Below are positions 8,175-13,937 of a stretch of DNA of 17,401 nucleotides, piece by piece (position 1 is the stretch's first letter; each line of letters begins with the position of its first letter). Location of the stretch: assembly GCF_937875145.1 (NCBI RefSeq), contig NZ_CALNCS010000171.1:1-17401 (forward strand), in the 5' to 3' direction. This stretch comes from Alkalibaculum bacchi. GTDB lineage: Bacteria; Bacillota; Clostridia; Eubacteriales; Alkalibacteraceae. The position numbers and the translations under genes were made by a program. The notes beneath the pieces were generated by a model that searched no databases, was not told the DNA's origin, and saw nothing but the letters and a program-made list of their open reading frames with translations.

Positions 8175-9506
8175 ATGAAAAGAACATCTTTAGATAGTTG
8201 GATTAAAGAGAAGATTGGGCAAGTTTCAAAAGAGGAACTAAAGATTGAAGACCTTGAATCTTATCAGTTAAAAAAATTACGAGACACACTACAGTACGTC
8301 AAGGAAAAAAGTAAGTTTTACAATAAATTGCTCAAAGATGTAAATCTAGAGGAAATATCTAGCTTAAACGATATATCTACTCTTCCATTTACAACATCAG
8401 AAGATATTAAAGAGCAAGGAACTCGTTTTATATGCGTATCTCAAAATGAGATAAATCGTATTGTTACACTACAAACCTCTGGAACCACATCCCAGCCAAA
8501 GAGAATTTTTTTTACAAAAGAAGATCAGGATTTAACAATAGATTTTTTTCATAATGGAATGGCGACTTTAGTAGAGCCAGGAGATAAAGTACTAATCCTT
8601 ATGCCGGGACAGAAACCTGGAAGCGTAGGAGATTTGTTAAAAAAGGGTTTAGAACGATTAGGAGTAGAAAGCTACATATACGGTCCAGTAGATAATGTAA
8701 ATGAGGTACTTAAAATTATAACCGAAAAAAATATAAACTCTCTTGTAGGTCTTCCTCAGCAAGTTTTTGCTTTAGCGAAATACTACAAATATAATAAAAA
8801 TACAGACCCTATTTCTCTTAAAAGTATTTTATTAAGTGCAGATTACGTACCAAATTCAATCATAGATGAGTTGAAAAAGGTGTGGAATTGTCAGGTATAT
8901 GAACACTATGGCATGACTGAAATGGGACTAGGTGGTGGAGTAGCTTGCGATGCCTTTGAGGGTTATCATGTAAGAGAAGCAGATTTATACTTTGAAGTCG
9001 TAGATCCTACAACAAGACTTCCTGTGCCAAATGGACAATATGGAGAAGTAGTATTTACTACGCTTACAAGAAAGGGTATGCCCCTGATTCGCTATCTTAC
9101 AGGAGATATTAGTAGAATAATAGAAGAACCTTGCCCTTGTGGCTCCCCTTTAAAGAGATTAGATAAAGTTTTGTACCGAATAGAGGAATGCATAAAATTA
9201 GAAAGTGAAAAGATTCTGACGATTACTCAACTAGATGAAATTTTGTTTTCTATTGAAGAGGTTATTAATTACGATGCTTATTTAACAAAATTAGGAAACA
9301 AAGAGTGCTTAAGCATTAATATAAGTTCCCCATTTTCTACAGGCGACTGCTTAAACAATGCGATTTCTAATAAACTGTTATCTTCAGCAACCTTTGGAGA
9401 ACGGATTGAAAAGAAAAAACTTGTTTTAGATATTAAGAATAAATTTATAAGCCTTGACCAGTCTGATGGTATGCACAAAAGGAAGGTAAAGGATTTGAGG
9501 GGTTAG
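8175..9506 (+). CDS. AMP-forming CoA ligase, phenylacetate-CoA ligase-like
   Basis: Adenylate-forming (ANL superfamily) enzyme of 443 residues, expected to activate a carboxylic acid with ATP and join it to CoA. Visible motifs are the phosphate-binding loop TSGTTSQPK (101-109), YGMTE (245-249), the adenosine-site TGD (309-311), and a PCPCG cysteine pair (Cys320, Cys322) like that of PaaK proteins. The C-terminal lid is short and ends in a basic HKRKVKD segment that may hold the catalytic lysine. Overall form recalls the group represented by Desulfovibrio DVU_1553, found in accessory clusters near molybdenum-hydroxylase genes; that assignment is from memory. The SD AGGAGG (8164-8169) is 5 bases before the ATG. 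A histidine phosphatase follows after 23 bases. No aromatic catabolism genes are nearby, so the substrate is unknown. Confidence 0.85.
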   Translation: MKRTSLDSWIKEKIGQVSKEELKIEDLESYQLKKLRDTLQYVKEKSKFYNKLLKDVNLEEISSLNDISTLPFTTSEDIKEQGTRFICVSQNEINRIVTLQTSGTTSQPKRIFFTKEDQDLTIDFFHNGMATLVEPGDKVLILMPGQKPGSVGDLLKKGLERLGVESYIYGPVDNVNEVLKIITEKNINSLVGLPQQVFALAKYYKYNKNTDPISLKSILLSADYVPNSIIDELKKVWNCQVYEHYGMTEMGLGGGVACDAFEGYHVREADLYFEVVDPTTRLPVPNGQYGEVVFTTLTRKGMPLIRYLTGDISRIIEEPCPCGSPLKRLDKVLYRIEECIKLESEKILTITQLDEILFSIEEVINYDAYLTKLGNKECLSINISSPFSTGDCLNNAISNKLLSSATFGERIEKKKLVLDIKNKFISLDQSDGMHKRKVKDLRG

Positions 9507-9529
9507 AATCTGTGAAGGAGAAATTTCAT

Positions 9530-10165
9530 ATGGAAAGAAGAGTTTACCTTGCTAGACATGGGGCTTTAAATATTTTACAGGATAAAAAAACATACATAGG
9601 CCAACTAGATATAAAATTAAATGAAAAGGGGATAAATCAAGCAGAAAGACTAGCTCTTATTTTTAAAGACATGCTCTTTACCAAGATTTATTGTAGTGAT
9701 TTATTAAGAACAAAGACCACGGCTAAAATCATCGCAGAAGGCCATAATATGAAACCTATCATTGTAAAAAATCTCAATGAAATTCATTTAGGCGATTGGG
9801 AAGGTTTATGTTTTGAAGAAGTAAAAAAGAACTATCCACAAGAATTTGACAAACGGGGAAAGGATATTATCAATTACTGTATACCAGGTGGAGAAAGTTT
9901 TTTAGAATGCAGCAGTAGAGTCATGAAAGCTTTTAATGAAATCATATCAAGTACCCAAGGTAATCTTCTAATTGTAGCCCATGCAGGTGTAAATCGCATG
10001 ATCTTATGCAATATATTAAATATCCCCTTAGAACAACTCTTTACTATTCCACAGGAATATGGTTGCTACAATATTATTCTTCAAAGAGAAGGGAAATTAT
10101 CAGTAGAAGAAATAAACAAAACATGTTCATCGACAAAAACAAATCTATGTAGTAATTCCTTTTAA
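9530..10165 (+). CDS. Histidine phosphatase (phosphoglycerate mutase/CobC-like)
   Basis: Cytosolic phosphatase of the RHG superfamily, 211 residues. Catalytic residues are present: Arg9-His10-Gly11 (the His is phosphorylated), Arg60 in SDLLRTKTTA, acid Glu84 in NEIHLGDWEG, and His151 in VAHAGVNR. The pattern GQLDIKLNEKG and PGGES resemble alpha-ribazole phosphatase (CobC), but no cobalamin genes are near and the RHGALN start is unusual for CobC. The ATG at 9530 is preferred because AAGGAG (9515-9520) lies 9 bases ahead; an in-frame GTG at 9512 would add six residues and has only a GAGGGG upstream. It probably shares a transcript with the CoA ligase and ends at a terminator. The last 13 residues are Ser/Cys/Asn-rich and outside the domain. 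Confidence 0.85.
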   Translation: MERRVYLARHGALNILQDKKTYIGQLDIKLNEKGINQAERLALIFKDMLFTKIYCSDLLRTKTTAKIIAEGHNMKPIIVKNLNEIHLGDWEGLCFEEVKKNYPQEFDKRGKDIINYCIPGGESFLECSSRVMKAFNEIISSTQGNLLIVAHAGVNRMILCNILNIPLEQLFTIPQEYGCYNIILQREGKLSVEEINKTCSSTKTNLCSNSF

Positions 10166-10170
10166 AAGCA

Positions 10171-10200
10171 AATACCTCGCCTTAAAAGCGAGGTGTTTTA
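10171..10200. terminator. Terminator between convergent genes
   Basis: ACCTCGC (10174-10180) pairs with GCGAGGT (10188-10194), extended outward by A/T pairs, with TTTTA on the plus strand and an A-rich left flank that gives Ts on the minus strand. It can serve the histidine phosphatase gene and the oppositely oriented FMN-binding gene. Confidence 0.8.
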
Positions 10201-10220
10201 ATCTTACACTTTGAAATTCT

Positions 10221-10598
10221 TTAGATGGTTTGAGTAGTACTTTCAACAGTTATTTCTAAAGCAGCTCTTGCCCATTCAAATTTTTCTTTCGTCAGATCAA
10301 AATTAGCACCGCTCTTTATAAAATTTCCAGTTCCAGTAATTAAAAAACCTGTGCCTTTGTACATTTTTCCTTGAACTTCTCGACTTCCAATAGTTAATTT
10401 GATTTTAGAATTTGCTTCAATATTCTTTTCGGTTTTAGACATCCCAGCAGAGGGAATTAAGAGTTTATCGTCTTCGGTTACATAGATATAGCTGTTCCAT
10501 GTATTTACCACATGAGGTTCATCTTTACCCTGTGTAACAATAGCCACTATGCCGTCAGATGGGTGAGATAGGACCTCTAGTAATTTTTCGTTTAGCAT
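10221..10598 (-). CDS. FMN-binding protein, pyridoxamine-phosphate-oxidase fold (Desulfovibrio type)
   Basis: Small flavoprotein of 125 residues with the split-barrel fold. It closely resembles the 122-residue FMN-binding protein of Desulfovibrio vulgaris Miyazaki F as I remember it, with shared segments VAIVTQG, HVVNTWNSY, MSKTEKN, TGFLI, and EWARAALEITVES near the end. That protein binds FMN noncovalently as a dimer; its partner is uncertain, and a role in electron transfer is usually proposed. A pyridoxamine oxidase is unlikely because the protein is about half the length. The start has AAGGAG 8 bases ahead on the minus strand. Gene 10773-11858 lies upstream on the same strand, but 174 bases and a candidate promoter between them suggest separate transcription. 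Confidence 0.88.
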   Translation of the reverse strand: MLNEKLLEVLSHPSDGIVAIVTQGKDEPHVVNTWNSYIYVTEDDKLLIPSAGMSKTEKNIEANSKIKLTIGSREVQGKMYKGTGFLITGTGNFIKSGANFDLTKEKFEWARAALEITVESTTQTI

Positions 10599-10661
10599 AT
10601 TCAGGACTCCTTCTATTATAAACGATTAAGCAATCTCTTTTGCTATTTATGAGCGTCTACA

Positions 10662-10689
10662 ATAGTATATGCTTTTTGGTACATTTCAA
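10662..10689 (-). promoter_or_regulatory. Candidate promoter of the FMN-binding protein gene
   Basis: On the minus strand, TTGAAA (10684-10689) and TACTAT (10662-10667) are 16 bases apart. It lies about 60 bases before the start codon. The match is moderate in AT-rich sequence. Confidence 0.4.
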
Positions 10690-10772
10690 TCAGCTAAAAG
10701 TACCCTTTTAATTTAGTAGTACATTACATGAATAATGAGAAGAATGGAGCGAATAAAGCTATCTTTTATAAA

Positions 10773-11858
10773 TCATCTCATAGGAATATAGCCTGCTTGT
10801 TCGATGGATCTTTGACCTTCTTCACTGAGTATCCATTCTAAGAATTGTCCTGCTGTACCCTCTTTATCGTCACTTCTTATAACACCATAATAATTGGTAG
10901 TAAAGGGGTAAGAACCATTTTTTAGATTATCTGATTGGGAAGAAATATTGTTTATTTTTAATACTTTGATATCCTCATTTTTGTACAAAGTATTAATATA
11001 ATACTGATAAGTATACCCAATACTTGATTTGTTGTTTTCATATTCTCCAACGACTTCTACTAATTCTCCCATCCCTTGGATCACTTTAATTTTATTAGGT
11101 GGGAGCATTGTTTTTCCTTTCATGACTAGATTTTCCATGGCCGTTTGGCTCCCAGAGTTTTGCTCTCTTTGATAAGCAGCAATTTTTTCGTCATTACCGC
11201 CTACTTGACTCCAGTTGGTAATCTCACCAGAATAGATGCCTTGAATTTGTTCTACAGTCAAACTTTCTATAGGATTATCCTTATGAGTAATAAAAACAAA
11301 AGCATCATAACATATAGGGCGAGTAATCAATTGGATATTGTTTTCTTGGGCGAGTTGTAATTCATCCTGAGAAGGTTCTGTAGCCAAAATCAAATCTACA
11401 GGGTGATTTTCTTCCATAAATGTATTCGTAGAACGAATCATGCCTAAATGATTTGGCGTAGATAAAATTAAATTTTCGTAGGCTATGTGGGTTGTATTAA
11501 AGGCCACAAAATCATTTGCGTCTTGATCAGACAAACCTAAGTGCTGTCTCGCAAATTCGATTGCCATAGGAACAGCAACAGTTGAACCATCTAAACTAGG
11601 ATACGTTCCATACTTTATTTCGTAGTATTTTTCTTCCTCATCATTTGTGCTCCAACTTCCTTTTACCTTTCTTTCTCCTAATTGAAACGAGCTATTGTCT
11701 ACGAATTGACGCCAGTTTTGATCTCTTTTGACAATCTGATTGATTTGTGACCAGGAACCCGTTCGATCAGGTTCACCAGTGTATTTTTTCGAATAGTTTA
11801 CGTATAAGACAATTGCGATGACAATTAGAATTACAAAAATAAGTAGCTTTTTTTTCAT
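10773..11858 (-). CDS. PstS-like substrate-binding protein, membrane-anchored
   Basis: A 361-residue protein of the periplasmic-binding-protein type II, PstS-like group. After a Lys-rich start, one hydrophobic segment (about 5-21) anchors it; no Cys follows, so it is not a lipoprotein as PstS of Firmicutes usually is. Ligand-loop features of the family are YPSLDGST (86-93), IYSGEITNWSQVGG (208-221), REQNSGSQ (231-238) and GYIPM at the end. These loops normally hold phosphate or a related oxyanion. No pstCAB or phoU genes are adjacent, so it may serve a distant transporter or act as a receptor for signalling. The AAGGAG site 8 bases before the ATG and an extended -10 promoter upstream suggest independent expression. 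Confidence 0.85.
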   Translation of the reverse strand: MKKKLLIFVILIVIAIVLYVNYSKKYTGEPDRTGSWSQINQIVKRDQNWRQFVDNSSFQLGERKVKGSWSTNDEEEKYYEIKYGTYPSLDGSTVAVPMAIEFARQHLGLSDQDANDFVAFNTTHIAYENLILSTPNHLGMIRSTNTFMEENHPVDLILATEPSQDELQLAQENNIQLITRPICYDAFVFITHKDNPIESLTVEQIQGIYSGEITNWSQVGGNDEKIAAYQREQNSGSQTAMENLVMKGKTMLPPNKIKVIQGMGELVEVVGEYENNKSSIGYTYQYYINTLYKNEDIKVLKINNISSQSDNLKNGSYPFTTNYYGVIRSDDKEGTAGQFLEWILSEEGQRSIEQAGYIPMR

Positions 11859-11916
11859 GACAATTCTCCTTTAATATTAGTGAGACCGTTATTGAAATCT
11901 TTTAATATTTTACATT

Positions 11917-11945
11917 ATTATATCAATTTGTGTATTTTAATACAA
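11917..11945 (-). promoter_or_regulatory. Promoter of the PstS-like gene (extended -10)
   Basis: On the minus strand, TGATATAAT (11917-11925) is a perfect extended -10 element, with TTGTAT (11940-11945) 17 bases upstream as a weak -35. It predicts a leader of about 50 bases before the start codon. Confidence 0.7.
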
Positions 11946-12045
11946 TGGATGATAAATTATTCTAGAATGCTAAGAGAGGTTTGTTTTTCGTTAAGGGAGT
12001 GTATATCGATCATTCTAAGAAAATTAAATGATTTTTAAAAAAATA

Positions 12046-12072
12046 AATTAAGCATCCTTAAGATGCTTAATT
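12046..12072 (-). terminator. Orphan hairpin with T-rich flank on the minus strand
   Basis: AATTAAGCATC (12046-12056) pairs with GATGCTTAATT (12062-12072) around loop CTTAA. The left flank is A-rich, so the minus-strand transcript would end in a U-rich run, as in a terminator. No minus-strand gene lies to its right, so what it terminates is unclear. Confidence 0.55.
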
Positions 12073-12231
12073 ATCCACTACAGTAAAATAAATAAGTTCC
12101 AGTAAAAGATTATTTTTAACTTAATAGACCTATACTCAAAGATCTGAAGGTGAATAATAGAATGAGATTATAAAGGTGTTTGAATTTTGCAATATTATCC
12201 TATATATATGTATGAAAGGTGGGATTTTGAT

Positions 12232-12657
12232 ATGTATAAACTTAAAACAAAAGAAAATGACAATAATGTCAAAGAATTTATAGAAAAGGTTGAAAATGCA
12301 AAAAAGAGAGAAGATGCGTATAGATTACTAGACATATTTACAGAAGCTACAGGATTAGAGGCCAAAATGTGGGGCGATAGTATGATCGGATTTGGGTCAT
12401 ACCACTATAAATATACTTCAGGACATGAGGGGGATGCCATGTTAGTAGGATTTTCACCACGTAAAGCAAAGTTTAGTTTGTATTTAGCACTAGAAGATGA
12501 AGAGATTGAAGAGCAAATAAAAGATCTAGGTAAGTTTACTGCTGGGAAAGCGTGTGTGTATGTCAATAAATTATCGGATATCAATATTGAAGTGTTAAGG
12601 AAGTTAATAAAAAGAACTGTATATGTGACAAAAGAAAGGTATCCAGAAAATATATAA
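12232..12657 (+). CDS. DUF1801 domain protein (YdhG-like)
   Basis: A 141-residue cytosolic protein of the DUF1801 family. Hallmarks are KMWGDSMIGFGSYHYKY (45-61) and MLVGFSPRKAKFSLYL (70-85), followed by a conserved KFTAGKACVYV block (101-111) and a C-terminal basic helix. Family members are loosely linked to iron handling or frataxin-like folds, but no biochemical role is established, so none is assigned. The ATG at 12232 is chosen because AAGGTGG (12216-12222) lies 9 bases before it; upstream in-frame TTG (12187) and ATG (12208) lack a site at proper distance. It is probably transcribed alone, with a weak AT-only terminator at its end. Confidence 0.85.
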   Translation: MYKLKTKENDNNVKEFIEKVENAKKREDAYRLLDIFTEATGLEAKMWGDSMIGFGSYHYKYTSGHEGDAMLVGFSPRKAKFSLYLALEDEEIEEQIKDLGKFTAGKACVYVNKLSDINIEVLRKLIKRTVYVTKERYPENI

Positions 12658-12682
12658 GAATATAGCTATACATATATTTTTT
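12647..12682 (+). terminator. Weak AT-only terminator-like hairpin
   Basis: AAAATATAT (12647-12655) pairs with ATATATTTT (12672-12680), with a TATAGCTATA palindrome in the loop and Ts to 12682. It begins within the last codons of the DUF1801 gene. With no G/C pairs in the main stem, strength is doubtful. Confidence 0.35.
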
Positions 12683-12818
12683 AGTGGAATTTAGAGGTGG
12701 GAGTGATACTTAATTTATTTGTATTAAGAGACAAGAGAAATTGAATCCTAGTATATAAAAAGAATTTGGAAAAAATCTTTCTTTAAAGTAGAATGAGAGT
12801 AAAGGGAAGGAGGATATA

Positions 12819-13559
12819 ATGCAAAAAAAGGAAAGTGTTTCTTGCCACTCAGAAAAAAAAGAATCGTCAAATTGCAATCACCATTGTAATGGAGGGGAGA
12901 TGCACGAATCTTGTGTTTCTTTAGTTCCTATTTTCAATCATTTAGATGGAGAACAAATGAACGTAATCTCAAAGGTGATTCGCTCAAACTCATATAAAAA
13001 AGGTGAAATCATCTATAAACCGGGAGATAAATCCGATTCCCTTTACATCGTAAGTAAAGGTAAAATTAAGATTTACCGCTTATCCGAAATGGGAAAAGAG
13101 CAACTGGTGCGCATTTTAACTGCAGGAGATTTTACAGGAGAGTTAGCAGTGTTTAGTGAATCCATTCACGAATCATATGCTGAAGCTATGAAGGACACGG
13201 AAGTTTGTATGATTACTCGGACAGATTTACAAGAACTTTTACGAAAGTTTCCTTCTATTTCATTAAAGCTATTATCGGAATTTTCAAAGCGTTTAGAGGA
13301 TTCCGAAAAACAAACTACTCGAATTTCTACAGAAAAAGTGGATACAAGAATCGCTCAGTTTTTAATGGAATGCGTAGAAGATCAACAGGAAGGGACTGAA
13401 TTCGCTTTACCTATGAGTAAAAAAGATTTAGCATCTTATTTAGGAACGACTCCAGAGACCATTAGCAGAAAGCTAACAGAGTTTGAAGAACTAAGGTATA
13501 TTAAGCAAAAGGGAAGAAAGATAAAGATACTAGACAATGAAGGTTTACTACTTGTTTAG
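12819..13559 (+). CDS. Crp/Fnr-family regulator with Cys/His-rich N-terminus
   Basis: Transcription factor of 246 residues. It has an N-terminal Cys/His-rich stretch (Cys9, Cys19, Cys23, Cys32, with His10, His21, His22 and His29), a cyclic-nucleotide-binding-type barrel (about 38-145) with YKKGEIIYKPGD and GDFTGELAVF, a dimer helix (about 146-170), and a winged HTH (about 195-240). The recognition helix reads ETISR (213-217), the same E-x-x-S-R signature as Fnr, predicting a TTGAT-N4-ATCAA-like site. The cysteines could hold an Fe-S cluster for oxygen or redox sensing, with Cys130 as a fourth or extra ligand, but spacing differs from E. coli Fnr (C-x2-C-x5-C). AAGGAGG (12807-12813) is 5 bases before the ATG. 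Targets may include the following flavoenzyme; no site was seen. Confidence 0.9.
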   Translation: MQKKESVSCHSEKKESSNCNHHCNGGEMHESCVSLVPIFNHLDGEQMNVISKVIRSNSYKKGEIIYKPGDKSDSLYIVSKGKIKIYRLSEMGKEQLVRILTAGDFTGELAVFSESIHESYAEAMKDTEVCMITRTDLQELLRKFPSISLKLLSEFSKRLEDSEKQTTRISTEKVDTRIAQFLMECVEDQQEGTEFALPMSKKDLASYLGTTPETISRKLTEFEELRYIKQKGRKIKILDNEGLLLV

Positions 13560-13577
13560 ATAATCTATAATAATTAT

Positions 13578-13620
13578 AAACAATATCACAATTTTTAATG
13601 GTTGTGGTATTGTTTTATTT
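13578..13620 (+). terminator. Terminator of the Crp/Fnr-family gene
   Basis: AAACAATATCACAA (13578-13591) pairs with TTGTGGTATTGTTT (13602-13615) with one A/G position that forms only a weak pair, a 10-base loop, and a T-rich tail to 13620. Confidence 0.8.
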
Positions 13621-13694
13621 AGTAAGAGAATTCTACTTTTAGACTTAACCACTATTTAAGTTATCTTTATATGCAGTTAAATTTTGACTTGTAG

Positions 13695-13746
13695 GACCGA
13701 ATGCTAATAGTTAGTAGCTAAACGCCAAAATGCGGTCATTTTTTTT
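13695..13746 (+). ncRNA. Terminator-like structured element, possible small RNA or leader
   Basis: GACCG (13695-13699) pairs with CGGTC (13733-13737), directly followed by eight Ts (13739-13746). The enclosed loop holds CTAA-TAG-TTAG-TAG-CTAA (13704-13721), in which the central TTAG can pair with either flanking CTAA, giving two exclusive small hairpins. The preceding gene already has its own terminator, so this may end an unannotated short RNA or act as a leader element. No known riboswitch class was recognised. Confidence 0.4.
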
Positions 13747-13937
13747 GTATAGAAAGAGGAGTAGAGTTTTATTAATTAAAGTTAATTGAGTATTTTAGAA
13801 TAAATATGGGTATGTACATATATAGTAGATAATTTGTATGAAGTATCTATACTGGCCATATAGCTTGTGCAAATGTCTAGAATAATAGGTAAGTTTATTA
13901 TCGTATATTATATTACAGAATGGAGAGGAGTTACACC

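Larger units (their letters stand above)
11859..12231. other. Intergenic region between divergent genes
   Basis: A 373-base stretch without a gene. It holds the ribosome site and promoter of the PstS-like gene on the minus strand and one hairpin at 12046-12072. No convincing promoter for the DUF1801 gene was found: a TATACT at 12131-12136 lacks a good -35 partner. Short frames here have no ribosome site. Confidence 0.6.
13560..13937. other. Intergenic region upstream of the rubredoxin flavoenzyme
   Basis: A 378-base stretch without a gene. It contains the terminator of the Crp/Fnr gene (13578-13620), a 6-bp hairpin ACTTAA/TTAAGT (13643-13661), a terminator-like structured element (13695-13746), and about 190 AT-rich bases leading to the flavoenzyme's ribosome site GAGAGGAG (13923-13930). 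No clear promoter or Fnr box was found. Confidence 0.6.

Noticed and set aside
9512..9529. GTG start adding six residues to the histidine phosphatase
   Set aside because: The ATG at 9530 has a better-placed AAGGAG site, and the added residues lie before the first strand of the fold.
8045..12097. A 19-base near-repeat (TACAGTAAAATA(A)...TAAGT) at 8045-8063 and 12079-12097
   Set aside because: One mismatch, no extension on either side, and AT-rich composition make a chance match likely in 17 kb.
12187..12231. Upstream TTG/ATG starts for the DUF1801 gene
   Set aside because: No ribosome site at proper distance, and the protein would exceed the family length with an unrelated Tyr-rich leader.
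13560..13937. Fnr box (TTGAT-N4-ATCAA) upstream of the flavoenzyme
   Set aside because: Searched by eye and not found; TTGAG at 13786 has no matching half.
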